NCBI RefSeq assembly: GCF_026191635.1 | Contig: NZ_JAKRRW010000012.1 | Coordinates: forward strand, 90,141 to 154,140 | DNA from: Photobacterium obscurum | Lineage (GTDB): Bacteria; Pseudomonadota; Gammaproteobacteria; Enterobacterales; Vibrionaceae | DNA: 64,000 nt | Direction: 5' to 3' | In this document: piece after piece, positions 26,341 to 36,549 of the stretch | How the letters are laid out: each line of letters starts with the position of its first letter | Position numbering within the stretch: position 1 is the first letter of the stretch | Made by a program: the position numbers and the translations under genes | The notes under the pieces: model-generated | The model's input: the letters and a program-made list of their open reading frames with translations, nothing else | Databases searched by the model: none | Told to the model about the DNA's origin: nothing

Positions 26341-27873
26341 ATGAGAAAAACACACCGCTCTTTTTATCGCGTTTTACGGTTTATCAACTTTAGTTTTATC
26401 GCTGTCCTTATCGGCTGCTCCCAACAAGCACCAATCAACAAGGAGTTTAGTACCGGCATTCCTTTTGATACCAATACCGCCTTAGCTACGTATACCCTAC
26501 CCTACTTAGAGCCCTATTCCAGCCTTTCCGGCTTTTACCCGCTTGATGACGGACAAGAGGCACTACTTGCCCGTTTGGCTATGATTCAAGCAGCCGAGAA
26601 AAGCATTGACCTGCAGTATTATATTTATCGAGATGACAATACCAGCTCGCTAATGACCTGGGCGCTTTATCAAGCTGCCGAACGTGGGGTTCGAATACGA
26701 ATATTGCTGGATGATATGCAGTCACGAGATGATGCCACCCTTGCCACCTTATCTAGCCATCCCAACATTGAATTGCGGCTATTTAACCCTTTTGAAAACC
26801 GTTCTTTTCGGCTGCTAGGCTTTGTCGGTGATTTCGATCGATTAAACCGCCGCATGCACAATAAGGCAATTATTGCCGATGGTGCCTTCGCAATTACTGG
26901 TGGTCGCAATATTGGTAACGAGTATTTCGCCGCCAATGACACCGTCGATTTCGGTGATTTTGATCTATTACTCATTGGTGCAGCGGTTGCCGATATCACC
27001 GTTCAATTTGATGTGTACTGGAACAGTCGCCCAGCAACGCCCGTTGAATACCTGGTCGATAATATTCAGGCTCCGACAGAAACCCAGCTAGCCCAATGGC
27101 ATCAAACATTGGAGAACTATTTTAAAGACTCGGCCTACATCACAACCTTGGCCGAGCTACCACTCGCCCAAAATATTAAAAACCAATCGCTCGATTTTTA
27201 TTTGGCCGAGGCCGTGGTTGTTTATGATCAACCGTCAAAAGTCTATGCCAAAGATACCAATGCACTGTTGCTGCACCAGATCACTGCGGTACTGGAACAG
27301 GCCGAATCCGATTTCTTGCTAATTTCTCCTTACTTCGTTCCAACAAAAAATGGAGCAAAAGCATTGGCTGATGCGGCAAGAGAAGGATTAAATGTCACCA
27401 TTATTACCAATTCGCTGGCATCCAATGATGTATTTGCCGTACATGGCTGGTACGCCAAATATCGGAAGATGTTACTAGAAGGCGGTGTGAAGCTTTACGA
27501 GGTTAAGGTCGATCCCAGTCTGAAAAAAGACCGCTCATGGCTCGGCAGTTCGCAGACTAGCTTACATGCAAAAACGTTTATTATCGACCGGCACACCGTA
27601 TTTGTCGGCTCGTTTAACTTCGACCCCCGTTCGGCCTATATCAATACCGAAATGGGCGTCTTCCTGGATACGCCCGAATTTGTGGAACATATCTATCAAC
27701 AAATGGACACTGGCTTGATCAAAAATACCTATCGTTTAGCACTTAATAACGGCGAGATCATTTGGATTGATGATCACAATGCAGTCCAATTTGATTCCGA
27801 GCCTAATGCCAGTATCTGGGCTAAAATAGGCGCATGGTTGTCGGGCATACTACCTATCGAGAGCCAACTATAA
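26341..27873 (+). CDS. Phospholipase D family lipoprotein (ClsC/YmdC-like)
   Basis: 510 aa from ATG 26341 (ATG 26320 is an in-frame alternative). Signal peptide with lipobox LIGC, so it is membrane-anchored. Two HKD motifs: MHNKAIIADGAFAITGGRN and LHAKTFIIDRHTVFVGSFN, each with the GS/GG-x-N follow-up seen in phospholipase D enzymes. Relatives include cardiolipin synthase C (YmdC), which joins phosphatidyl groups from PE and PG; a phospholipase role is also possible. Stands alone. Confidence 0.85.
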   Translation: MRKTHRSFYRVLRFINFSFIAVLIGCSQQAPINKEFSTGIPFDTNTALATYTLPYLEPYSSLSGFYPLDDGQEALLARLAMIQAAEKSIDLQYYIYRDDNTSSLMTWALYQAAERGVRIRILLDDMQSRDDATLATLSSHPNIELRLFNPFENRSFRLLGFVGDFDRLNRRMHNKAIIADGAFAITGGRNIGNEYFAANDTVDFGDFDLLLIGAAVADITVQFDVYWNSRPATPVEYLVDNIQAPTETQLAQWHQTLENYFKDSAYITTLAELPLAQNIKNQSLDFYLAEAVVVYDQPSKVYAKDTNALLLHQITAVLEQAESDFLLISPYFVPTKNGAKALADAAREGLNVTIITNSLASNDVFAVHGWYAKYRKMLLEGGVKLYEVKVDPSLKKDRSWLGSSQTSLHAKTFIIDRHTVFVGSFNFDPRSAYINTEMGVFLDTPEFVEHIYQQMDTGLIKNTYRLALNNGEIIWIDDHNAVQFDSEPNASIWAKIGAWLSGILPIESQL

Positions 27874-27946
27874 CCATATTATATTCCAGCTAAAAAGGTG
27901 AGTATGGTTGCTCCACACCCACCTTCTCGAAACCTCTAGAAACTAG

Positions 27947-29020
27947 CTAGTCTTCTACTTTCAGTACACCTCGGCGAATTTGATCCAACTCGATAGATTC
28001 AAACAACGCCTGAAAGTTACCTTCACCAAAGCCCTGGTTACCCTTGCGCTGAATAATTTCAAAAAATACCGGGCCAATCACGGTATCGGTAAAAATCTGC
28101 AACAAGATACCGGTTTCATCGCCATCAATGAGGATCTTCAATTCATTAAGCTTGGCAACATTCTCATGGTGGCCGGGAACACGCTTGTTAATGCCTTCAT
28201 AATAGGTATCCGGTGTATCCATAAAGGCCAGCCCACCATCTTTCAATGTTTGCACTGTCTCTAAAATATTCTCAGTACTAAGGGCGATATGCTGGATCCC
28301 TTCCCCGTTGTACTGATCCAAGTATTCGGCAATTTGTGATTTATCGTCATGTGACTCATTAATTGGGATACGGATTTTTCCGCAAGGTGCCGTCATGGCA
28401 CGAGAAAGCAAGCCTGTCATCTTCCCCTTAATATCAAAATGGCGGATCTCTCTGAAGTTGGCAATTTTCTCATAGAAGCTTGCCCACAGATCCATGTTGC
28501 CACGCTTAACATTATGAGTAAGATGGTCAATCACTCTCAAACCAGCATCCAATTTCGCCATCTGGGCTTTATAATCAGGATAATAGTCAAAATCAATCTC
28601 GTAGATATCATGCTCGCCATATCGATCGACCAAGTAAATTAAAGACTCACCGATGCCGTAAATAGCCGGAATATTTAACTCCATCGGGCCGGCCTGAGCC
28701 GCACACGCCGTTGCACCTTTCTCGACAGCATAAGCAAGTGCCTGGCTAGAGTCTGCAACCCGAAAAGCCATCGCATTCACACTGGCCCCATGAACCCCTG
28801 CAAACCCGGCAGCTTGCGAATGAGATTCGCCATTCACGATAAAATTGATATCGCCCTGGCGATATAGCCAAACAGCCTTGTGCTTGTGTTTAGCGACTTC
28901 AGCAAAACCCATCATACGAAACAGGTTCTTCAAATTTGCGATACCCTCTGGGGTTGGTGCCGTATATTCCACAAACTCAAAGCCATCCGTTCCCATTGGA
29001 TTATCAATCATCTTGCCCAT
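27947..29020 (-). CDS. hpd: 4-hydroxyphenylpyruvate dioxygenase
   Basis: 357 aa, vicinal-oxygen-chelate fold in two halves. Fe ligands are seen in VIDHLTHNV, GIQHIALST and PVFFEIIQRKG, the last being the C-terminal family signature. It converts 4-hydroxyphenylpyruvate to homogentisate, the substrate of HmgA at 5369-6529, so it belongs to the same pathway though 18 kb away and monocistronic. ATG 29020 has GAGGA 8 bp upstream; ATG 29011 is possible. Confidence 0.95.
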   Translation of the reverse strand: MGKMIDNPMGTDGFEFVEYTAPTPEGIANLKNLFRMMGFAEVAKHKHKAVWLYRQGDINFIVNGESHSQAAGFAGVHGASVNAMAFRVADSSQALAYAVEKGATACAAQAGPMELNIPAIYGIGESLIYLVDRYGEHDIYEIDFDYYPDYKAQMAKLDAGLRVIDHLTHNVKRGNMDLWASFYEKIANFREIRHFDIKGKMTGLLSRAMTAPCGKIRIPINESHDDKSQIAEYLDQYNGEGIQHIALSTENILETVQTLKDGGLAFMDTPDTYYEGINKRVPGHHENVAKLNELKILIDGDETGILLQIFTDTVIGPVFFEIIQRKGNQGFGEGNFQALFESIELDQIRRGVLKVED

Positions 29021-29322
29021 CCGTCTTATCCTCACTTTCTATTTTCAGCAACCAATAGCCAAATACTCTGGCGCCGTACTTATAGAAGTAGCATTACCGG
29101 ACGAAAGATGAGAAGGTTTGGCCAAAAACAATGTTAATCAAATGTAAATCAAACACGTAAACGCAAATTGCCAGTCCAAAAAACAGATGCAGAAATCCAC
29201 CTAATACTCTTGTAACCAGATTGATTGATAAATGTTTTTATCTTTAACCGTCCCTACCCATTTCAGTACCTTTCTGTCCCACCCTTAGATACAGCAACTA
29301 CAGTTTATAAGGAGGTGAAAGA
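29021..29322. other. Divergent promoter region hpd / CHAD gene
   Basis: 302 bp. A TGTAAA word followed 13 bp later by CGTAAA lies about 120 bp upstream of hpd, but it is a direct rather than inverted pair and so is not a proper TyrR box. The CHAD gene has an unusually strong ribosome site at the right end. Confidence 0.35.
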
Positions 29323-30288
29323 ATGAATGTAAATAAGCGCGATCAACTGAAATTCCCCAAAAGAAAAAAAAATGAAACTGCGTTGTCAGCAAAAGCTGAC
29401 ATTTACCTACCCACCATTCATTTCCTCAGAGCGGAGTTTAAGCATGCGAGGCAACATGAAAAAGGCATAATTCGTGATGACCACTGCGAATTTCTCCACC
29501 AGTACAGAGTGGCACTTAGACGTTGTCTAACTCTGCTCTGCCTGCTTAGTCCATTGTTTGCCTCCCAGCCCAAAAAGATGCTGGAAAATGAACTTAAGAC
29601 AATGATGCTAAAAACCAACCGACTGAGGGAGCTCGATATCTTTCTATTTAAGATGGATGACTGCTTCTATTGTTTAGAACACAAATATCACCAGGGGTTG
29701 ACGTGTTTTTTTGATGAGTTGCAGGATGAACGAAGAAAAGCCTACAAAGAACTAAAAAAATGGCTAAAAATGGAAAACTATGAGCAACAATGCCTATTGG
29801 TCGAGGGACTTTTGTCAGAACTCGACGTACCCTCAGCGAATGGTAATACATCCTGCCAGAGCTTTGCCAAACAGATCATTTGGAAGCATTTTAGCCATAT
29901 TCATAAATTGTGTAACGAATTAAATAGCAAGAGTCCCGATAGTACAGTCCACCAATTACATATCTCCTGCAACAAGTTGGGCTACCTAATGGATTATTTC
30001 ACACCCCTCTTCCCATCAAAAGAAAACAAGACGCTAGTACATGCCATCAAACAGCTAGAAGATGAAATCGGTAACTTCAATGACTCTTCAATCCAGTTAA
30101 ATGTCCTTGGTTGCTACCTGAAAAAAAAGAAAGAAAACAGCCATCGCAATAGAGCTATCGCGCAGTTAGTCGACATCACTCAACAGCACCATATCAAATT
30201 TAAACAACAAATGATTAAACAAACCCAACGCTTTGCCTCACCTGCTAACGTCAACAGCTTTCAGGCCATCTATTGCATTGAAAAATAA
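29323..30288 (+). CDS. CHAD-domain protein
   Basis: 321 aa, basic and helical. The two signature histidine/basic helices of the CHAD domain are visible: LHQYRVALRRCLTLLCLL near residue 59 and VHQLHISCNKLGYLMDYF near residue 209. CHAD domains bind polyphosphate and often associate with polyP metabolism. Here there is no CYTH domain fused and no ppk/ppx next door. The ribosome site AAGGAGGTGA is a near-perfect anti-SD match, predicting strong translation. Confidence 0.82.
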   Translation: MNVNKRDQLKFPKRKKNETALSAKADIYLPTIHFLRAEFKHARQHEKGIIRDDHCEFLHQYRVALRRCLTLLCLLSPLFASQPKKMLENELKTMMLKTNRLRELDIFLFKMDDCFYCLEHKYHQGLTCFFDELQDERRKAYKELKKWLKMENYEQQCLLVEGLLSELDVPSANGNTSCQSFAKQIIWKHFSHIHKLCNELNSKSPDSTVHQLHISCNKLGYLMDYFTPLFPSKENKTLVHAIKQLEDEIGNFNDSSIQLNVLGCYLKKKKENSHRNRAIAQLVDITQQHHIKFKQQMIKQTQRFASPANVNSFQAIYCIEK

Positions 30289-30340
30289 AGTTAATATTCA
30301 ATCTATTACTGATTATCAAAGTCACAATATTACAGACAGA

Positions 30341-33097
30341 CTAATTCACATCGTATGCTAAGGCCTTAGGGCGTGATAGCTCTTCGAGGATACTATTAAT
30401 CGGCTTTGGCTTACCGATACCGTAGCCTTGGGCAAAATCGACTCCAATCATTGTTAGCCGCTCTTTTATCTCATCACTCTCGACAAACTCAGCTATCGTT
30501 TTCATTCCCATGACATGGCCAATTTCATTGATCGACTTAACCATAGCGCTATCAATCTGATTATCCAGAATATCCTTAACAAAAAGACCATCTATTTTAA
30601 GCGTACTCACCGCTAAGTTCTTAAGGTAAGCGAACGATGATAAGCCACTGCCAAAATCATCTAATGCGAACTGACAGCCAAACTCCCGCAATGTATTGAT
30701 AAACAAGCTTGCATCACGTAGGTTGCTAATCGCAGCGGTTTCCGTTATTTCAAATTTAATCTTGCTAGGAGGCAGGTTATCGCTTTCAATCTGATGCATT
30801 ATATGACGCAGTAAATCGTTATCACCTAAAGATGCGCCCGAAAGATTAATCGCCAGGTGATCTAAATCATCAAGCTGAGACTGATTTTTTTTCAGCCACG
30901 CAAAAGTGTGATCGACAACCCAGCGGTCAATCGGTTGAGATAAGTTATATCGATCCGCCGCAGGAAAAAAAGCACCGGGAGGAATAATGTCACCATTTTT
31001 AGCTCGTAGGCGGAGTAGTACCTCATAAATCTGCTTATGCGGTGCGCCTGAGAGTGACACGATAGGCTGTGCATAGAGCTCGAAGCGATTTTCGCTTAGG
31101 GCATCTTTTATTTCATTAACCCACCGGAATTCACCATCTCGCTGAGCAAGCAACACATCATCAGAATGATAGACGTGGATTCTGTTACGGCCTAAATCTT
31201 TGGCGGCATAACAAGCTGAATCAGCATGGATCAGTACTTCCGTAATATTACCCGAAGTCTTGCTTATTGGCGTTAGACCGATGCTAACTCCAATACTGAA
31301 AGTATTCTTCATCCAAATAAACTGAAACTTTTTAACTAGGTCTAATAGGTTTTTTGCCGTTTTCTCTGCTAATTCCTGATCACAATATTCCATTAAAATA
31401 GCAAACTCATCACCACCAATTCTGGCTAACGTATCTTGCGGACGTAAGTTTTTTTGTAATAATAAGCTTAATTGACGTAATAACTCATCGCCAGCGACAT
31501 GGCCGCATGTATCATTAATAATTTTAAACTGATCGAGATCTAAGAAGCACAAAGCATGTATAGTATTATTCTTTTGTGCATCATCAACTAACCGAGCTAA
31601 TTTTAATTCAAATTCGTATCGGTTAATCAAACCTGTCAGCATATCATGCTTCGCTTGAAAGACTATTTTCTGCGATGCAGCTTTTACTTCCGTCACATCC
31701 TCTTGAATACCAATAAATTGAGTAATAATGCCTTTATTATTAGAAATTGGCACAATACTAACTTGAGCCCAATATAAATCACCATTTTTCTTGCGATTCT
31801 GTAGCTCTCCGTGCCATTCATGCCCGGATAATATTGTTGCCCACAAATGCTCAAAGACAGAGCGATCTGTTTCTCCAGATCTTAAAATATTTGCTTTTTT
31901 TCCAATCGCTTCAGCAGGCGAATAGCCTGTGATCTTAGAAAATTTTGGGTTCACATATTCAATAGTGCCATCAATGTCTGCAATAAGAATGCCATTAGGG
32001 CTACTTTCTACCACCAGTGACAGTTTATTTAAGTTATCCGTGCTCTGTTGTTTTTCCGTCATATCTTCATAAACACCAACACCACCTTCAATCTTACCAC
32101 TGCTTGAATACAGTGGCACAAAGTCGGCGTGAAGGAACATAAAGCGGTTCCCGATAATAGACGTGTAGGCACCGTCAAAAGAGCTAACATTTCCAACTAA
32201 AGATTGTTGAACGGCTTTAAGTAACTGAGGGTCTTTAAGGTGTGTGAGCATGTTAAAACCAATCAGAGCCTCACGTGTTTCTCCAATAATTTCTTCAAAG
32301 CGCTTGTTCGTTTTTATTAACTTTCCATCAGTGTCGTAATGGAAAATACCAACAGGCGAATGCTCTAGAATTGAATTAAGCTTTGCTTCACTTTGAACCA
32401 ACTCAGATGTCCGCAGTTCTACCCTTTCTTCCAAACTCTTAGCCAGACGGCGTGACTCTGAAGTAAATGCAAGAAACAAAGGATAAAGCAATAGTAAAAA
32501 TAATGCAGAAATTACAAGTGTCAGGTAAAAATTTGCTCTTAACAGTGTCTCAATATGGCTAATGGAAATATCAGCAGCGGCAATATAAGCCGTTCCATCT
32601 TCAGCATAGAGGGGAATATAAATACTACGAAAACGTCCCCATTTATCACTGTATTCGGTGAACCCCTTTTCACCACTTTTCAACACTTGATATACCGATG
32701 GATCAACATCGTCATAGTGTCCGTAAAAAGTCGTCAAATTTATACTGTTTTTCAATTCTTGTTCAGATGCACTTGCGGAAGTGAACAACATTTCATTATT
32801 TCGTAGTATCAATGTATATATGTAAGCAATTTCATTGCTACGTGTATATTCCGATAACTTAGTCGTAATTTCCAAATTCTGCTCATCAGACAGATCACCT
32901 TCAGCCATTGCCTTATTATGAAACTTGCTTGGCAGCAACAATGGAATAGTTCTTGCGGCACTTTCAAGTTGGCGATCCAGATCTGAATAGAGCTGCCTTT
33001 TTTCTTGGTAGTAATTGAAGGCGGCAAAAACAACAACCCAGAGAATGTAGAGTGCAACGGCAAAGTAAATTTTTATATTATTTTTTAGACTCTGCAT
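30341..33097 (-). CDS. PAS-GGDEF-EAL cyclic-di-GMP signalling protein
   Basis: 918 aa. Membrane helix at residues 8-28, periplasmic sensor region (about 29-190), second helix (FYLTLVISALFLLLLYPLFL), two PAS domains (LNSILEHSPVGIFHYDTDGK; LVVESSPNGILIADIDGTI), then GGDEF with intact RIGGDEFAIL, then EAL. In EAL the first motif reads EVLLR in place of EALLR, but the other motifs (INLSGASLGDN, FEITETAAISN, LDDFGSGLSSFAYLK, FAQGYGIGKP) look intact, so both diguanylate cyclase and phosphodiesterase activity are possible. Single gene. Confidence 0.92.
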   Translation of the reverse strand: MQSLKNNIKIYFAVALYILWVVVFAAFNYYQEKRQLYSDLDRQLESAARTIPLLLPSKFHNKAMAEGDLSDEQNLEITTKLSEYTRSNEIAYIYTLILRNNEMLFTSASASEQELKNSINLTTFYGHYDDVDPSVYQVLKSGEKGFTEYSDKWGRFRSIYIPLYAEDGTAYIAAADISISHIETLLRANFYLTLVISALFLLLLYPLFLAFTSESRRLAKSLEERVELRTSELVQSEAKLNSILEHSPVGIFHYDTDGKLIKTNKRFEEIIGETREALIGFNMLTHLKDPQLLKAVQQSLVGNVSSFDGAYTSIIGNRFMFLHADFVPLYSSSGKIEGGVGVYEDMTEKQQSTDNLNKLSLVVESSPNGILIADIDGTIEYVNPKFSKITGYSPAEAIGKKANILRSGETDRSVFEHLWATILSGHEWHGELQNRKKNGDLYWAQVSIVPISNNKGIITQFIGIQEDVTEVKAASQKIVFQAKHDMLTGLINRYEFELKLARLVDDAQKNNTIHALCFLDLDQFKIINDTCGHVAGDELLRQLSLLLQKNLRPQDTLARIGGDEFAILMEYCDQELAEKTAKNLLDLVKKFQFIWMKNTFSIGVSIGLTPISKTSGNITEVLIHADSACYAAKDLGRNRIHVYHSDDVLLAQRDGEFRWVNEIKDALSENRFELYAQPIVSLSGAPHKQIYEVLLRLRAKNGDIIPPGAFFPAADRYNLSQPIDRWVVDHTFAWLKKNQSQLDDLDHLAINLSGASLGDNDLLRHIMHQIESDNLPPSKIKFEITETAAISNLRDASLFINTLREFGCQFALDDFGSGLSSFAYLKNLAVSTLKIDGLFVKDILDNQIDSAMVKSINEIGHVMGMKTIAEFVESDEIKERLTMIGVDFAQGYGIGKPKPINSILEELSRPKALAYDVN

Positions 33098-33274
33098 TTA
33101 GGCGATATGTCAGACTGATTAAAGAAGCTAAATTCTGCGCCCCTTGCGGTTAAATTGCAAATGAGAACACACTGTTTTCGAACATAATATCACCTGTAGG
33201 ATGGATTGGCAGCCACCCGTTATCAGTGTTATCTACCCGATTAAGCTGACCCAGAAGCAATATTGCATGAACTT

Positions 33275-33297
33275 GAAGCCTGGCAATATCAGGCTTC
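33275..33297. terminator. Stem-loop downstream of glutathione peroxidase
   Basis: GAAGCCTG (33275-33282) / CAGGCTTC (33290-33297), an 8-bp perfect stem, 25 bp after the gpx stop. No T-run on the minus strand, so termination would be weak. Confidence 0.4.
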
Positions 33298-33321
33298 TTA
33301 TTCCCAGACTACTGTATGTGA

Positions 33322-33804
33322 TTACGCCTTCAGCGCCCTTAAGATATCCTCTTCCATCGATTCCGGGCGCTTGGTCGGTGCATAACGCTTAAGTGGTCTA
33401 CCGCTTTTTCCAACCAGAAACTTAGTAAAATTCCACTTCACTTTTTGCCCCAGCAAGCCGGGTAATGCTTTCTTCAGGTAGCGGAACACTTCATGTGCCT
33501 CGGGACCATTCACATCCACTTTCTCAAACATCTGAAAATCAACACCGTAATTGATCTGACAAGCTTCTGCTATTTCCTCATTGCCACCCGGCTCTTGATC
33601 GCCAAACTGATTGCAAGGAAAACCCAAAATGACCAGCCCCTGATCTTTATATTTAGCGTACAAGTCCTGTAATCCCTGATACTGAGGAGTAAAGCCACAT
33701 TTACTTGCTGTATTAACGACTAATACTACTTTACCGGCAAAATCATTCATTGATATTTGCTCGCCGCGGATCGAGGTTGCTGAAAGATCGTAAAACGTTG
33801 TCAT
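33322..33804 (-). CDS. Glutathione peroxidase family protein
   Basis: 160 aa. The family motif VVNTASKCGFTPQYQ holds the peroxidatic cysteine (Cys in place of selenocysteine); LGFPCNQFGDQEPG supplies a second cysteine and the Gln, and KWNFTKFLV the catalytic Trp and Asn. It reduces peroxides, probably with thioredoxin as donor, as shown for E. coli BtuE. No signal peptide, hence cytoplasmic. Not linked to btu genes here. Confidence 0.93.
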   Translation of the reverse strand: MTTFYDLSATSIRGEQISMNDFAGKVVLVVNTASKCGFTPQYQGLQDLYAKYKDQGLVILGFPCNQFGDQEPGGNEEIAEACQINYGVDFQMFEKVDVNGPEAHEVFRYLKKALPGLLGQKVKWNFTKFLVGKSGRPLKRYAPTKRPESMEEDILRALKA

Positions 33805-33926
33805 TGTTAATCTCCATAGACAGTACAGCCCATCACATTGATACTAGTACTAATACGTATTAACTTATCAAATCAGATTAGAATTATTATTCTATTTTTG
33901 CATTTATATATTAAACGCGCTCTAGG

Positions 33927-33940
33927 TAATACCAACTCTC
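33927..33940. repeat. Short intergenic repeat TAATACCAA (copy 3)
   Basis: TAATACCAACTCTC between gpx and the chemoreceptor gene; same word as at 6527 and 14828. Confidence 0.3.
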
Positions 33941-33987
33941 ACATTAGAATTAGCCCCATAATGGAGCTAATTCAACAGTTTTAGTGA

Positions 33988-35553
33988 TTAATGGTTGATT
34001 TTAAAAGAGCCAACATGACGATCTAGCGTCTGGGCAAGCCCCGTCAAATTTTGACTGGATTTTTCTAGTTCTTGGCTGGCCGCAAGACCAGCTTTAACCA
34101 AGTTATCCACCGTATCCATATTGACGTTAATTTCATTAGCAACGCTAGACTGCTGTTCAGTTGCAGTTGCGACTTGTGTATTCATATCAAGTATCACCAT
34201 TACCTGCGCTGAAATTTGCTCAAGAGCTTGCTGAGCCTTTTTCGTTGCCTGAGAGCCTTCTACCGTTAGTGATTTACTACTGCCCATCGCATCAACAGCG
34301 TTTTTCGCTTCATGCTGCAGTTGGTCAATCATAGTTTGAATTTCACTGGTTGACTGAGCCGTCTTAGTCGCCAGATTTCTTACTTCATCGGCAACAACTG
34401 CAAAGCCACGGCCGGCCTCACCTGCACGCGCAGCCTCAATAGCTGCATTTAACGCCAACAGGTTAGTTTGCTCTGATATTCCCCGTATTACCTCCAGGAT
34501 AGAGCCGATAGATTGTGTTCTTTCGGCAAGGGAGGTTATCACCTCTGACATATCATTCATTTGCTCTGCAAGCTCAGTAATCGTACTTGTCGCTGCCCGT
34601 AAGATTCTTTGCCCTTCCTCGGTTTCTATATTGGCATTTTCTGCAGACTCCGCGGCACCGGCTGCATTCTGTGATATTTCACCGATTGTGGCTATCATTT
34701 CATTCATCGAAGTCACGACTAACAAAGACTGCTCGCTCTGCTCTTGACCTCGAGATAACGCCTGCTGGGATTGACTCCGCAGCTCTGCTGCAGAGTGACC
34801 AAGATCTCCTCCAGTGTTAACCACCTGAGCAACAATCTCATTGATTTTTCCGACAAAGATATTAAATGCCGTGGAGATATGGGCAATTTCATCATTACCG
34901 CGAACCGGCAATCGAATTGTCAGATCACCATCCCCTTTCGAGATATTTTCCAGCGCATGCTGTAGGCCTGAAAGCGGTCTTAGCAATTTACCCAGCAACA
35001 ACATAAGTACACAGCCACAAATACTGAAGATAGCCAAGATAGCGATTAGCTGTGTCATCACAATGCCCTTCGCGGCTTCGCTAACTTCTGTGATAGGAAT
35101 ACCGATATCAAAAGTCCCGTATAATTCACCATCCACGTAAACGGGGGACAGGATGTCATAGACCCATACATCCTGCACATCGGCATACCATTTGGAGTGT
35201 TGTGGCTTTCCTTTTGTTGCTCCTGCCACGGTATAGCTGTCATTATAGATTTTGTTGAGTTTTTCGATGTCACTATGGGCAACAGCTTGAACATTTTTAT
35301 CAATCACTACCGCATAGCTAATATCAGAACGGATTTTCAATGACTGAACTAATTTTTGTAAATCGTCTAAAGGCTGTGGAGAGGTACTTAATATGTATTC
35401 CACATTTTTAGCCAGTAACTCGGCTTGTGCCTGAGATTTCTTCAAAATGATCTTATCTATTTCTTGATTTGATATATAAGATGTTGAAGTCACACTTGTT
35501 ATTGCAGCAATTGCAAACATTATGCATACAGCAATTAATATTATTTTCTTCAT
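33988..35553 (-). CDS. Methyl-accepting chemotaxis protein
   Basis: 521 aa from ATG 35553 (MKKIILIAV). TM1 at residues 3-23, periplasmic ligand domain at about 25-160 with single-Cache features (VWVYDILSPVYVDGELYGTF), TM2 near 165-188, HAMP (PLSGLQHALENISKGDGDLT), then the signalling domain with the highly conserved hairpin SEQTNLLALNAAIEAARAGE. No C-terminal CheR-binding pentapeptide. It would report an unknown ligand to CheA/CheW; no che genes nearby. Confidence 0.94.
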   Translation of the reverse strand: MKKIILIAVCIMFAIAAITSVTSTSYISNQEIDKIILKKSQAQAELLAKNVEYILSTSPQPLDDLQKLVQSLKIRSDISYAVVIDKNVQAVAHSDIEKLNKIYNDSYTVAGATKGKPQHSKWYADVQDVWVYDILSPVYVDGELYGTFDIGIPITEVSEAAKGIVMTQLIAILAIFSICGCVLMLLLGKLLRPLSGLQHALENISKGDGDLTIRLPVRGNDEIAHISTAFNIFVGKINEIVAQVVNTGGDLGHSAAELRSQSQQALSRGQEQSEQSLLVVTSMNEMIATIGEISQNAAGAAESAENANIETEEGQRILRAATSTITELAEQMNDMSEVITSLAERTQSIGSILEVIRGISEQTNLLALNAAIEAARAGEAGRGFAVVADEVRNLATKTAQSTSEIQTMIDQLQHEAKNAVDAMGSSKSLTVEGSQATKKAQQALEQISAQVMVILDMNTQVATATEQQSSVANEINVNMDTVDNLVKAGLAASQELEKSSQNLTGLAQTLDRHVGSFKINH

Positions 35554-35877
35554 GAACCCGTTCCTTGATGCCAATTGCAGCAATAAAAAACCTAACCAAT
35601 TAATACGTGAAGCACATCGCTAAGCTTAAGCCGGATAACGAGAAAAACGTTTATCCCTTGATGCCTCAGCGCGCAAACGCTTACTTCGAGCCGAAATCAT
35701 ACACCCGAGGTATGCATATCACTCTGATGCATATTCAAAATATTGATATTGCTCTCTATATGAGTTCAACAATTGAGAGTTCGTGTTTAGCTTTCTGCCT
35801 TTTCTATCGGCAATTTCCGCACCATTATTTTTTTATTCAGTATAATACTGACAGGATCATCGTCATTTGCAGGAATC
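35554..35877. other. Promoter region for the gene at 35878
   Basis: 324 bp. A TATAAT box at 35841-35846, within CAGTATAATACTG, lies 32 bp before the downstream ATG; a matching -35 is not clear. A TATGCATA/TGCATA inverted pair lies near 35712-35736. Confidence 0.4.
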
Positions 35878-36444
35878 ATGACTCCCTTACAACAAGAACT
35901 CGAAAAGATGGGGCTATCTACACTTAGCTTCAGCGAACAAGAGCAAACATTGCTTGAGCAGTTTATTTCAATCAGCTCACCGTTCTTTGATAACGTTTGT
36001 CAGCACAGAGCGGATAAACCGGCTCAAGATCTGGTATTGGGGTTACTCACTAAATCACATCGAGAGGCATTCGATGAATACCAAGCCACTCAGCCAAAAA
36101 TCAAAGAACTGAAGCAGCTTTTTAGCGAGCAAGTTGGTTCAGAACACGCGGGCAAGTTTACAACCTTAAATCAGGCTGAAGTCACCGTCATCTCATCATT
36201 ATGGTTTATGGCACAAGGCTATACCGGCATTGATTTTAGTTATGCCAACGATCACGCCCAGGAAACCGCAGAACTTCTATGCACAAACCTGCAATCCACC
36301 GCAGTCGATGACGAAATACAGCACATTAGGACACGTTTCATGCAGGCCTATTATACTGGTGTCGAACACTCACAAAATAGTCACAGCTCCGGTAGTTATT
36401 TCAAATCTATTAAAACCGTACTCAAACGTTTTTTCGGTCGTTAA
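35878..36444 (+). CDS. Hypothetical cytoplasmic protein, 188 aa
   Basis: Helical, no signal peptide or membrane span, family not recognised. The first 60 residues (LQQELEKMGLSTLSFSEQEQ) and a WFMAQGYTGIDFSYANDHAQ segment are distinctive. The C-terminus is basic (FKSIKTVLKRFFGR). ATG 35878 has GCAGGAATC upstream and a TATAAT box 32 bp earlier. Confidence 0.65.
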   Translation: MTPLQQELEKMGLSTLSFSEQEQTLLEQFISISSPFFDNVCQHRADKPAQDLVLGLLTKSHREAFDEYQATQPKIKELKQLFSEQVGSEHAGKFTTLNQAEVTVISSLWFMAQGYTGIDFSYANDHAQETAELLCTNLQSTAVDDEIQHIRTRFMQAYYTGVEHSQNSHSSGSYFKSIKTVLKRFFGR

Positions 36445-36549
36445 GGCTAGCGCGCTACCAGAAACGGGAATCGCATCGTAACCTAGCGATACTAACCTCG
36501 TACTACGCCTATCAATGTTGATAGGCGTTATGCTCTCATGGCTTACCGC

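Noticed and set aside
29120..29165. TyrR box upstream of hpd
   Set aside because: TGTAAA and CGTAAA are in direct, not inverted, orientation with wrong spacing.
30341..33097. Degenerate (inactive) EAL domain because EAL reads EVL
   Set aside because: Other catalytic motifs, including DDFGSG and the TETA segment, are intact and the E-x-L-x-R glutamate is kept, so inactivity is not supported.
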